Assembly: GCA_003220225.1 (NCBI GenBank)
Contig: QHRU01000136.1
Coordinates: 1 to 48,091, forward strand
Origin: Candidatus Rokuibacteriota bacterium
GTDB taxonomy: Bacteria; Methylomirabilota; Methylomirabilia; Rokubacteriales; CSP1-6
DNA length: 48,091 bases
Direction: 5' to 3'
Position numbers and translations under genes: made by a program. Numbering within the stretch: position 1 is the stretch's first letter; each line of letters begins with the position of its first letter. Of this stretch, positions 25,749-33,330 are shown in pieces. The notes beneath the pieces are model-generated. The model was not told where the DNA came from, made no database searches, and saw only the letters and a program-made list of their open reading frames with translations.

Positions 25749-25975
25749 ATCTTATCCACATTTCCACAGTTATCCCCAGGGGGGAAATTGCACGGTGTGA
25801 CGCGGCCCCGCGGTTGCCGTTGCCAAAAGCGACGGTCTAGCCGTCTGGCGCGAGCATCGACGTAAGAATTCTCCCATTCGTCCGGGTCGCGGCGCGCCTT
25901 GAGGGCGTGCATATGCAGTTGATGCGGGCGAACGAAGCATTGACATCCCCGATGGAGCGGGTCCTAAACTGAACT
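25749..25975 (+). promoter_or_regulatory. Conserved control region, copy 2
   Basis: Collinear with 700-930. It has TTATCCACA (25752-25760), a second box with one change (TTATCCCCA, 25770-25778), the inverted repeat GACGGTCTAGCCGTC (25831-25845) and TTGACA (25940-25945). It stands upstream of the small protein, winged-helix and KaiC-like genes and immediately follows the cut-off dehydrogenase gene. Confidence 0.75.
25940..25970 (+). promoter_or_regulatory. Sigma70-like promoter, copy 2
   Basis: TTGACA (25940-25945) followed by a 17-19 base spacer and CCTAAA/TAAACT (25963-25970). Matches the position of the promoter in copy 1 (895-923). It would drive the 26058 gene and probably the KaiC cluster. 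Confidence 0.6.
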
Positions 25976-26057
25976 TCGCGATCGAGGCGCTCTCGTAAAA
26001 ACATTTACCGATCTTCCGTCAGGGGGTGAACCCCTCTCGCGTGAAGAGCGGAGCCCC

Positions 26058-26297
26058 ATGGAAGCGGATCGGAAGCCACTGGCAAAAGTCGAAGGGCGCC
26101 GTCGTATGCAGCCCAGCGGGCTCACCATTGCGTGGCGGGGCACGCCGAGCCTGGATGACTGGGTGGCCTACGTCGTCAGGACGAAGTCGAAGAAGTTCAT
26201 CCTCGCCGATCACGTGTCGGAGCGGAAGGTGAAGACCCTTCTGTCGCGGTTGCAGACGATGTCGAAGAAGGAAGTCGAGAAGCTTGCGAAGGGCTAG
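26058..26297 (+). CDS. Small conserved-looking protein of unknown function
   Basis: A 79-residue basic protein: 'MQPSGLTIAWRGTPSLDDWVAYVVRTKSKKFILADHVSERKVKTLLSRLQTMSKKEVEKLAKG' forms the core (quoted pieces: 'GLTIAWRGTPSLDDW', 'KKFILADHVSERKVK'). Either ATG 26058 (GGAG upstream) or the internal ATG 26106 may be used. It is the first gene after control region copy 2. A charged helical C terminus suggests a nucleic-acid or protein binder; function unknown. Confidence 0.6.
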   Translation: MEADRKPLAKVEGRRRMQPSGLTIAWRGTPSLDDWVAYVVRTKSKKFILADHVSERKVKTLLSRLQTMSKKEVEKLAKG

Positions 26298-26533
26298 CGC
26301 ACAGATTTCGAGCGGCGCCGCCCATACGGTAGTCCCAAGCAGTCGTAGGAGCGCCTCGTGATCATGAGTTCCAGGCTCGTCGACGTCGCGAGCGGGGTTC
26401 TCGCAAGGAACCAGGCTGCTGAAGCGCTCTTCGAGATCGCACCCATTAGCTCGACCGGCCCTGCGCGACCGGTCAGGATTTTCGCGCCTCTTTGCCCTCC
26501 CTTGGGAGGACGAGCATCCTCGGGGCCTCTCGC

Positions 26534-26965
26534 ATGATGCCAACGCGCATGACGCCAAGGCGAATCGGCGATCTCCTTGATCGAATCGGGTGCCTGAAGC
26601 ACCCGTGCGATCTCGATCTCCTGCTGTTCTTCGATCGGCATCCGCGGGCCTTCCTCATCCGCGAACGCTTGGCCGAGTATGTCGGGTATGACCTCACGCA
26701 GGTGGAACACTCGCTCGAAACCTTGATCACCGCCGGGCTCCTGCGACGGTCCCAGGACTCGACCCATCCCGCGCAGCTCTACGTTCTCACGCGGGGCAGC
26801 ACGCTCGGCGGGTGGCTCGCGTCGCTCCTACGAATCGCCGCAACACGAGAAGGCCGGCTAACGGTCATCCATGTACTCAAGCAGCGGCAATCGTCAAGGC
26901 GCTCGGGTGGCGGCGAGCCTGAACCCGTCGCGACCGCTCGAGCGCTGGAGGGGCCTCATGCCTGA
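26534..26965 (+). CDS. Winged-helix protein coupled to KaiC-like ATPase
   Basis: A 143-residue protein. Residues about 10-75 read as a winged helix-turn-helix: 'IGCLKHPCDLDLLLFFDRHPRAFLIRERLAEYVGYDLTQVEHSLETLITAGLLRRSQ' (quoted in part: 'RERLAEYVGYDLTQVEHS', 'LETLITAGLLRRSQ'), then 'AQLYVLT' as the wing. The C-terminal part is Arg/Ser rich. Its stop overlaps the KaiC-like start by eight bases, so the two are translationally coupled; this layout suggests a DNA-binding output partner of the ATPase, which is inference. The start is uncertain: ATG 26534 or 26492. Confidence 0.72.
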   Translation: MMPTRMTPRRIGDLLDRIGCLKHPCDLDLLLFFDRHPRAFLIRERLAEYVGYDLTQVEHSLETLITAGLLRRSQDSTHPAQLYVLTRGSTLGGWLASLLRIAATREGRLTVIHVLKQRQSSRRSGGGEPEPVATARALEGPHA

Positions 26966-28472
26966 ACCAGACCTGCTGAAGACAGGGATCAAGGGGCTCG
27001 ACGAAGTTCTCTTCGGCGGCGTTCCGCGGGGGAACATCATCCTGGTCGCGGGGACGGCAGGGACGGGGAAGACGACGCTCGGCGTCGAGTTCGTGTATCG
27101 CGGGGCCCGCGAGTTCAACGAGCCGGGAGTGATCGTCCTATTCGAAGTAGCCCCGGATAAGCTCATTCGCGATGCGGCGTTCTTCGGCTGGGACCTGCGT
27201 GAGCTCGAGCGAGACGGGCGACTGAAACTGGTGTTCACTACGCGGCAGCTCTTCCAGCAGGAGCTGCGGCGAGCTGACAGCCCGCTCGTTGCGGAGGCAG
27301 CAGAGATTGGCGCGCGGAGGATCTTCGTCGACGGCCTCGTCCGGCTCTCCGAGCCCGATGGCGGGGACCCTCGCGAGGCGTTTCATTTCCTCGCCGAAGG
27401 GTTGCACCGCGAGAACCTCACGGCGATGCTCGCGCTGGAGTCGACGTTTTCCGACACCGCGGCCGCCCGAGCGCCCGAGGAGTTCGTCGCCGACACGATC
27501 CTCCGGCTCAGCATCGAACCGGTCCAGCGCGCCGTCCTGCGGTCACTCGAGGTCGTGAAGTCGCGCGGCCACGAGTACGCCCTGGGACGTCACTCGTTCC
27601 GGATCGTCAACGGTCTGGGGCTCGAGGTCTATCGTCGCGTTCAGGCGCCCCGTGGCGTGCTCCGCGAAGGCGGCGCCGCGTTCGACCCAGCCTCGCGGGT
27701 TGCGACGGGCATCCCCGGCCTCGACGAGGTGGTAAACGGGGGGTATTTCGTCGCGAGCACGACGCTCGTCGTCGGGATCTCGGGCGCGGGCAAGAGCGTC
27801 ATGGCCCTGCAGTTCATCGCCGAAGGGGCCCGGCGCGGTGAGCGCGCCCTCATGATTACTCTGGACGAGCCGCCGGCCCAGGTTCTTCGCAACGCGCATA
27901 GCATCGGGATTGATCTCCAGTCGGCCATCGATAAGGGCCTGGTGCATCTGTGGTACGAGCCGCCGCAGGAGATCGAGATCGACCGGCATTTCGCCCAGAT
28001 GGAGACGCTCGTCGAGCACTTCAAGCCCGAACGCGCGGTGATCGACAGCCTGTCGACCTACGGGTCGAGCCTGGGCGCCGCCGAGCGGAGCTTTCGCGAC
28101 TTCTTCCATGCCATCGTCGCGCTGATGAAGGAGCACCAGGTCACTGCGGTCTACAACCACGAGAACCCCGAAATGCTCGGCATGTCGTCGATGATGGGGG
28201 AATTCAAGGTCAGCTCCCTGGTCGACAACATCATTCTGATGAACTGGATCGAGCTGGGCGATACCTTCCGGCACGCGCTCACGGTCGCCAAGATGCGGGC
28301 GATGCCGACGAGCCGAACGACCCACGAGTGCGAGATTGTCAACGGCCAGGGCATGCAGGTGCGCTCGCGGCCGGTCAAGGCACTCCCCATGGTTCCCTTT
28401 GCGGCCTACCTTGGCCTTATCTCGCGCGCGCCCGAGCGCCGCACACCGCAGGCGGTGCCTGAGGTCCCCTAA
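26958..28472 (+). CDS. KaiC-like two-domain RecA-fold ATPase
   Basis: A 504-residue tandem RecA-type ATPase of the KaiC/RadA superfamily. Domain 1 has 'GIKGLDEVLFGGVPRGNIILVAG' and Walker A GTAGTGKT at residues 32-39; domain 2 repeats the plan with 'GIPGLDEVVNGGYF' and Walker A GISGAGKS at 273-280, then 'ERAVIDSLSTYGSS' as Walker B. KaiC of cyanobacteria is a circadian kinase-ATPase; homologues elsewhere are signalling ATPases often linked to histidine kinases or chemotaxis-like proteins. GGAGGGG precedes the ATG. It shares its upstream control region with the CheB-CheR-PAS gene. KaiA and KaiB are absent. Confidence 0.93.
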   Translation: MPEPDLLKTGIKGLDEVLFGGVPRGNIILVAGTAGTGKTTLGVEFVYRGAREFNEPGVIVLFEVAPDKLIRDAAFFGWDLRELERDGRLKLVFTTRQLFQQELRRADSPLVAEAAEIGARRIFVDGLVRLSEPDGGDPREAFHFLAEGLHRENLTAMLALESTFSDTAAARAPEEFVADTILRLSIEPVQRAVLRSLEVVKSRGHEYALGRHSFRIVNGLGLEVYRRVQAPRGVLREGGAAFDPASRVATGIPGLDEVVNGGYFVASTTLVVGISGAGKSVMALQFIAEGARRGERALMITLDEPPAQVLRNAHSIGIDLQSAIDKGLVHLWYEPPQEIEIDRHFAQMETLVEHFKPERAVIDSLSTYGSSLGAAERSFRDFFHAIVALMKEHQVTAVYNHENPEMLGMSSMMGEFKVSSLVDNIILMNWIELGDTFRHALTVAKMRAMPTSRTTHECEIVNGQGMQVRSRPVKALPMVPFAAYLGLISRAPERRTPQAVPEVP

Positions 28473-28509
28473 CGGGGCTTCGCCGTCGGTCGGAGGGTCA
28501 CGATATCGC

Positions 28510-28533
28510 CTCGCCCCTCCGGCTGCGGGCGAG
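28510..28533 (+). terminator. Hairpin downstream of the KaiC-like gene
   Basis: Seven-bp stem CTCGCCC/GGGCGAG with a ten-base loop, about 38 bases after the stop. No T-run follows; weak support as a terminator. Confidence 0.4.
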
Positions 28534-28621
28534 AGGGGAACTCCAGAGACGTTCTTGATTCGGTGCGGTGGCGGTGCCGGAGCACACTTTCTGCATCCTC
28601 CCTCTTCGGGAGGTACCCGAC

Positions 28622-28813
28622 ATGGGGAACAGCGAGAAGAAGGGTGAGGGGCCGGTCGAGCCCGACGGCCCAGGCTTCTATGTGAACCAGCGCGGCGGGG
28701 TCGTAACAAGTCCTGTCGCTTGCTCCTGGGAGGTGGACGCAGGACCGCGTCGGTCAGAGCTTACCTGTCATCATCTTCGCCAGCGACACCACCTCGATAC
28801 CAGCGGTGGCTAA
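28622..28813 (+). CDS. Small hydrophilic protein, possibly disrupted at its end
   Basis: A 63-codon frame starting 'MGNSEKKGEGPVEPDGPGFY' with GGGAGG upstream. After 'NQRGGVVTSP' the sequence loses character and overlaps the end of pxpA on the other strand by about 60 bases, so only the first 35 residues may be genuine. No function assigned. Confidence 0.35.
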   Translation: MGNSEKKGEGPVEPDGPGFYVNQRGGVVTSPVACSWEVDAGPRRSELTCHHLRQRHHLDTSGG

Positions 28814-29524
28814 GCGCTCTCGCACGGCGCGCGCCACGTCGAGAGCATTCGGCGCGTCACCGTGAATGCAGATGGTAGGCACGTCGATGATCAGCGTCGA
28901 GTCGTCGACCGCCTTCAGCCGACGATCCCGGACGATGCTGACCGCGCGAGTAGCCACATCCGCGGGGTCCCACGCTCGCTTGGTTCGCTCAATTACCGGG
29001 AAGCCGTTAGGCTGGTAGGCGAGGTCCACATAGCCCTCGGGCACCGCGTGCACGCCCGTGCTGACCGCAGCTGCGGCGACGGCGGGGCCGCCGAGAATGA
29101 CCACTAGGCTTGGGTCGACTGCCTTCACCGCCGCCAGCAGCGACGTCGCGTAATCGTCGTTGCCCCCGCACATAGCGTATAGCGCTCCGTGAGGCTTGAC
29201 ATGACCGATCGAGACGCCGGCCGCCCGGGCAAAGCCGAGCAGCGCACCTGTCTGGTAGATCACATAGTCTCGGAGGTCTGCGGAGGAGATCACCATGGGT
29301 CTGCGCCCGAACCCAAGGATGTCGGGAAGCGCCACGTGGGCACCAACCTCTACCCCCGCACGAGCCGCGGTCTCCATCGTCCGCCACATGACGTGCGGGT
29401 CGCCGGCGTGAAAGCCGCAGGCGACGTTGATGGTCGGAACGTATTGCATCAGCTCCGTGTCGTTACCTAGCTGCCAACGCCCGTAGCTCTCACCCATATC
29501 AGAGTTCAGGTTGATGCGATTCAC
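28754..29524 (-). CDS. pxpA: 5-oxoprolinase subunit A (LamB/YcsF family)
   Basis: A 256-residue protein of the LamB/YcsF family, the subunit that with PxpB and PxpC hydrolyses 5-oxoproline (pyroglutamate) to glutamate at the cost of ATP. Conserved motifs are 'NSDMGESYG', 'NVACGFHAGDP', 'VGAHVALPDILGFGRR', 'HVKPHGALYAMC' and 'ICIHGDAPNA'. Length is normal (E. coli PxpA has about 244 residues). It is the last gene of the transporter-pxpBCA operon, 27 bases after pxpC. Gene order B-C-A matches E. coli. Confidence 0.93.
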   Translation of the reverse strand: MNRINLNSDMGESYGRWQLGNDTELMQYVPTINVACGFHAGDPHVMWRTMETAARAGVEVGAHVALPDILGFGRRPMVISSADLRDYVIYQTGALLGFARAAGVSIGHVKPHGALYAMCGGNDDYATSLLAAVKAVDPSLVVILGGPAVAAAAVSTGVHAVPEGYVDLAYQPNGFPVIERTKRAWDPADVATRAVSIVRDRRLKAVDDSTLIIDVPTICIHGDAPNALDVARAVRERLATAGIEVVSLAKMMTGKL

Positions 29525-29551
29525 GGCAATCCCTCCGGCGTGCTCATCGAT

Positions 29552-30565
29552 TCACGAGCGAACAAGGCTGGCTTCGGAGATCGAGTCCTCCAGCTTCCGG
29601 AGTGCTTCAACCGCCTCGTTGGTGGAGACTGCCTCGAAGTTGGCAATCTCGCCCGGCCGCATTTGGCCCACCTGGCCGAGGTCAGCGCTGATGACGGTGG
29701 CGATCTTCGCGTAGCCGCCCAGGCTCGGACCATCGACGTGGAGGACGATAGGCTCGAGCCCACTCGGCACCTGGATGCCTCCGACGGGAATCGTATCATC
29801 AACGATGTTTGACGGGTCGGCGCCCGCTTGCTCGACGAGATATGCAGGGCGCGGCTTGAACTCAAGCTTGGGCCCGACGAATCGGCAACCCATACGGTCT
29901 GACGTCGGCGAGAGCCGCCAGTCGTAGGTGAGGAAGGTGCCGATGCTCTCCTCCAGGAACAGGTCGTCTTGCGGGCCTAGCACCACACGCACCCGCCACC
30001 GTCCGTCGAAGCGCGGCACGAGGGAGTCGCGCAACCGCCTTCCCTCGAGATGCCCGAGGGCGCGCCTCGGCGCCAGCGTCGTGATCACGTCGCCTTTCTT
30101 GATGGCGCGGCCGTCGATGCCGCCGACGAAGGCGCGCACGTTGGTGGCGCGGCTGCCCGCGAATACCGGAACGTCGATGCCTCCTGCCATGGCGACGTAG
30201 GCGCGGGCCCCAGCGCGCGGGCGCCTGAAGGCTACGGTGTTGCCGGGTCGAACGCGGACCGTTTGCCACATCGGCAGTGGCGAGTCGTCGAGCATCGCCG
30301 TCAGATCGGCCCCAGTGATGGCGATCACCGTCTCAGCAAGCACCCGTAGCTTCAGGCCGGAGAGGAGCACCTCAAGCCCTGCACTGCCAGGTCTTCGGCC
30401 CACCAGATAACGCTCGCCGGGATCGTTCCCGACGAGCAGGTTGCCCACGCCCAAGGCGAACCGATCTGCCGCGCCGGATGGGGGCATCCCCGTAGCGAGA
30501 TATCCAGGGCGGCCAACATCCTGAATCGTCGACTGGGGACCGCCGTCGAGCACCTCGAACACCAT
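29552..30565 (-). CDS. pxpC: 5-oxoprolinase subunit C (KipA-type carboxyltransferase-fold protein)
   Basis: A 337-residue protein of the CT_A_B fold, often annotated as biotin-dependent carboxyltransferase or allophanate-hydrolase subunit 2. Motifs include 'DGGPQSTIQDVGRPGYLATGMPPSGAADRFA', 'ITGADL', 'GARAYVAMAGGIDVPVFAGSRAT' and 'MGCRFVGP' late in the chain. ATG 30565 is chosen because family homology begins at once there, although the frame is open to 30760. It starts 40 bases after pxpB ends. Subunit of the ATP-dependent 5-oxoprolinase; no biotin is involved. Confidence 0.92.
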   Translation of the reverse strand: MVFEVLDGGPQSTIQDVGRPGYLATGMPPSGAADRFALGVGNLLVGNDPGERYLVGRRPGSAGLEVLLSGLKLRVLAETVIAITGADLTAMLDDSPLPMWQTVRVRPGNTVAFRRPRAGARAYVAMAGGIDVPVFAGSRATNVRAFVGGIDGRAIKKGDVITTLAPRRALGHLEGRRLRDSLVPRFDGRWRVRVVLGPQDDLFLEESIGTFLTYDWRLSPTSDRMGCRFVGPKLEFKPRPAYLVEQAGADPSNIVDDTIPVGGIQVPSGLEPIVLHVDGPSLGGYAKIATVISADLGQVGQMRPGEIANFEAVSTNEAVEALRKLEDSISEASLVRS

Positions 30566-30605
30566 GCCCTCTTCCTCGTTCGCGGCAGCTGCTCGCGGAC
30601 CGGCC

Positions 30606-31469
30606 TCACACCGATCCGGGCGCTTGTTGGACCCGGCGGCGGTTGTGGACGGCGAGTTTGTCCAAGTAGTCCTGGAGCCGGTAGCTGCCCTCTCGGATCT
30701 GATACTCATAAGCGCCCGCCTCGTACTGCCGCCGAATCTGCCAGTAGGTGGCCTCGTCAATGGGCACGTAGGTGTGGCGATCGCTCACCCGAGGCAGCAC
30801 TGGACCGTCCCGAAAGACCCGGTTCTGCTGCTTGGGATCATAGAGCTCGATGGGTGTCCGGCCGAGCAGCTGATAGCCTCCCGGACTCCGCACAGGATAG
30901 AAGGAGGTCAGCTTGCCCGCCTGACAGAGTATCCGCTCCGGTGTCCACTTCCGAGGCCGAGGATACTTCGGGGCCGACACACTGAAGGCCGGATCCAGAG
31001 GAAGGGCTTGATAGCAGGCGGGCTGGAACCCGACAGCGCTTACCCACCACTCGGTGGCGGCATGGGCCCGAATGACGTCCCCGACCGACGTATGGTTGAT
31101 CTCTGCCATGTACTCGAGGTTGTTGGGAGCGCCATGGGCTTTCGCGCACTCCTGGGACCACGAATCGTTGTACCAGATCGGGATCGTAATGTGCCGGGAG
31201 GGCAGTTCTTTGATCTCGCCCATCCTCTGTTCGATCTCTTTGAGCTGACCGACCAGCCGCTCGTGCGTAGTGACAAATGGGTCATACACGATGCCCAGAG
31301 AGCGATTCGTCGGAATCGTCTCGGTGACCCCGGGAATAGATGTCGCCCGGAGGGCGGTGTCGAATGCGATGACCCGAAAGTTGAGCAGGAGATTGAGCTC
31401 GTCGCCGAACTCGACCGTCAAGTACAGGTCACCGAGAGGACGATAGACCGCTTCACGATAAAACGTCAC
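30606..31469 (-). CDS. pxpB: 5-oxoprolinase subunit B-like (KipI/CT_C_D domain)
   Basis: A 287-residue protein of the CT_C_D/allophanate-hydrolase-subunit-1 fold. 'GDLYLTVEFGDELNLLLNFRV', 'ITIPIWYNDSWSQE' and 'FYPVRSPGGYQLLGRTPIELYD' are the recognisable pieces. It is about 70 residues longer than E. coli PxpB, and the usual 'GFxPGFxYL' loop reads 'VGFQPACYQALPL', so it is a diverged variant and may act on a related lactam or a different cyclic amide. Its start overlaps the permease stop (ATGA at 31466-31469), tying it to the ABC importer. Confidence 0.85.
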   Translation of the reverse strand: MTFYREAVYRPLGDLYLTVEFGDELNLLLNFRVIAFDTALRATSIPGVTETIPTNRSLGIVYDPFVTTHERLVGQLKEIEQRMGEIKELPSRHITIPIWYNDSWSQECAKAHGAPNNLEYMAEINHTSVGDVIRAHAATEWWVSAVGFQPACYQALPLDPAFSVSAPKYPRPRKWTPERILCQAGKLTSFYPVRSPGGYQLLGRTPIELYDPKQQNRVFRDGPVLPRVSDRHTYVPIDEATYWQIRRQYEAGAYEYQIREGSYRLQDYLDKLAVHNRRRVQQAPGSV

Positions 31470-32368
31470 CGGCTTCCTCTCGGGTTCGAGCTTCCTTCGA
31501 CGAGACGCCGACTCTTCCGGAGTGAGTACGTCAGCAACGCCAGGTACGCACCCACCACGGCGAAGGACAAGAGCGTGGTCAACGTGCCCAGCGCGTAGAG
31601 CGTGGGCGTGATTCGCGTGGTGACCGATGCCATGACCATGAGCGGGAGAGTCTGGTCGGTACCGGTAATAAGGAGGCTACGTTGGAATTCGTCGAGCGAC
31701 AGCGTAAATGCAAACAGCAGTGACGTCAGGATAGCCGGTTGCATCAGGGGCAGCGTAACGTGACGAAATGTCTTCCACCGCGTTGCGCCGAGGATCAGGG
31801 CTGCATCCTCCAGCGATGTGTCGAATCGGTTAAAAAACATCAGGAATATGATCAGCGAGAACGGCAGCGTCCACATGACGTGGACGGGAAGGCCGGTGGT
31901 GAGCCAGTGGAGGGGAAGATCCATTCGTCGAAACCACAGGGACAGACCTAAGCTCACCGTGATGCCCGGAACGATGATCCCCAGCAGCCACAGGTAGAAC
32001 ACAAGGCCGGAGCCCTTGAACCCCCTCCGGAAAGCCTGGGCCGCCATCAGCGCCAGTGCCGTGGAGATGAGCATGGTGATTACGGCCAGCACCACGGATC
32101 GCTGCAGAGAAGCCAGATAGTCGCCGAGGAACTCTCCTACGTCGCTGTAGGGCGTGAGCTTCCCAGGATTGAACAGCTTCCAGTACCAGATCGTGCTCAC
32201 GCCGCGTAGCGGGAAGGTATGCCCACCGCGCGGCCCCTGAAACGACAGGATGGTCATGACGACGAACGGGAAGTATAGAACGGCCAAGATGAATCCGAGG
32301 TATGCGAGGTAGAGAGGTCGAATAAGTGGACGCGCCACGCTGGCTATAACCGGCGCTCTTGCAGTCAT
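31466..32368 (-). CDS. ABC transporter permease (PotC type)
   Basis: A 300-residue inner-membrane protein with six membrane segments. The cytoplasmic coupling motif appears as 'EDAALILGATRWKTFRHVTLPLMQPAI' (EAA loop). Family relatives are PotC/PhnV/AfuB-like permeases. ATG 32368 overlaps the stop of the other permease (ATGA at 32365-32368), and its own stop overlaps pxpB, so it is inside a tightly coupled operon. It forms the channel with the PotB-type gene upstream. Confidence 0.92.
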   Translation of the reverse strand: MTARAPVIASVARPLIRPLYLAYLGFILAVLYFPFVVMTILSFQGPRGGHTFPLRGVSTIWYWKLFNPGKLTPYSDVGEFLGDYLASLQRSVVLAVITMLISTALALMAAQAFRRGFKGSGLVFYLWLLGIIVPGITVSLGLSLWFRRMDLPLHWLTTGLPVHVMWTLPFSLIIFLMFFNRFDTSLEDAALILGATRWKTFRHVTLPLMQPAILTSLLFAFTLSLDEFQRSLLITGTDQTLPLMVMASVTTRITPTLYALGTLTTLLSFAVVGAYLALLTYSLRKSRRLVEGSSNPRGSR

Positions 32369-33330
32369 ACCTTGCGGAGATCGAACAAGCGAAGCATGGC
32401 GGACACCGTTACGAGCGTCAGAACAGTCAGAGTTACCGCGATAGCCGATGCCGACGCCCACTGAAAGATGTCGATCTGCCGCAGGATGAGTCCAGCCAGC
32501 ATCGGGTTTTGCGCCCCGCCGATAACGCGCTCGGTAAAAAACTCGCCCAGGCCAAGCACCATGACAAACAGCGAGCCGGCCATCAGCCCGGGCCTGGTGA
32601 GCGGGAGGACGACGTGGAAAAATGTCCGCAACGGCGTGGCCCCCAGCATTGCCGCGGCCGACATGACATCTTCGTCGATCTTGGTCATGCTGTGGTAGAG
32701 GGGTCCGATCATGAAAACGATGTAGAGGGACCACAGACCCCACATCATCGAGTACGGCGTGTAGAGAAGAATCTCGAGCGGCTCGCCTATCACACCCAGG
32801 GCAAGGAGGACGCGGTTGACCACGCCTTCCCGGCCGAACATCGGCAGCCAAGTGATCGTACGCGTCAGGTAACTTGTCCAGAACGGCACGACACACAACA
32901 AGAGCACCGCGGTCTTCCAACGATCATCCCTCACTACGCGCCAGATCGCATACGCCGCCGGGTATGCTAGGACGATGACCCCGGCAAGGGCGATGATCAC
33001 GACCTCGTACGTCCAGAACGTGATCCGCCAGAACGTCCGGCCGCCCAGTAGTGCCGCGTAGTTCTCTACGTTGTAGTCTGGCACCAGTCCGGCGAAGCCG
33101 GAACGCCAGAAACTGAATAGCACAATACTCGCTAGCGGAATGCCGACGAACAGCATCATCCAGATAGTGCCGGGCAACACGAGCAGCAAGCTTGCGACGC
33201 CGGGGTGGCGCTCGAGGAACGCCACCCCGCGTCGCACCACCAGCGTCGTTGACACTTCCAGGGCTGGCGCCTTGGCAGGCGGCGTGTGGGTCTGCCGCAT
33301 GGGCGCGCGTGGTTTACTCCGGTCTAGCAT
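32365..33330 (-). CDS. ABC transporter permease (PotB type)
   Basis: A 321-residue inner-membrane permease. The N-terminal region is Pro/Ala-rich and cytoplasmic, then six membrane segments; 'WTSYLTRTITWLPMFGREGVVN' is a phrase typical of PotB-like proteins, and 'EDVMSAAAMLGATPLRTFFHVVLPLTRPGL' is the EAA coupling loop. The start shares a base with the binding-protein stop (TAATG at 33328-33332 read on the minus strand), indicating coupling. Confidence 0.92.
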   Translation of the reverse strand: MLDRSKPRAPMRQTHTPPAKAPALEVSTTLVVRRGVAFLERHPGVASLLLVLPGTIWMMLFVGIPLASIVLFSFWRSGFAGLVPDYNVENYAALLGGRTFWRITFWTYEVVIIALAGVIVLAYPAAYAIWRVVRDDRWKTAVLLLCVVPFWTSYLTRTITWLPMFGREGVVNRVLLALGVIGEPLEILLYTPYSMMWGLWSLYIVFMIGPLYHSMTKIDEDVMSAAAMLGATPLRTFFHVVLPLTRPGLMAGSLFVMVLGLGEFFTERVIGGAQNPMLAGLILRQIDIFQWASASAIAVTLTVLTLVTVSAMLRLFDLRKV

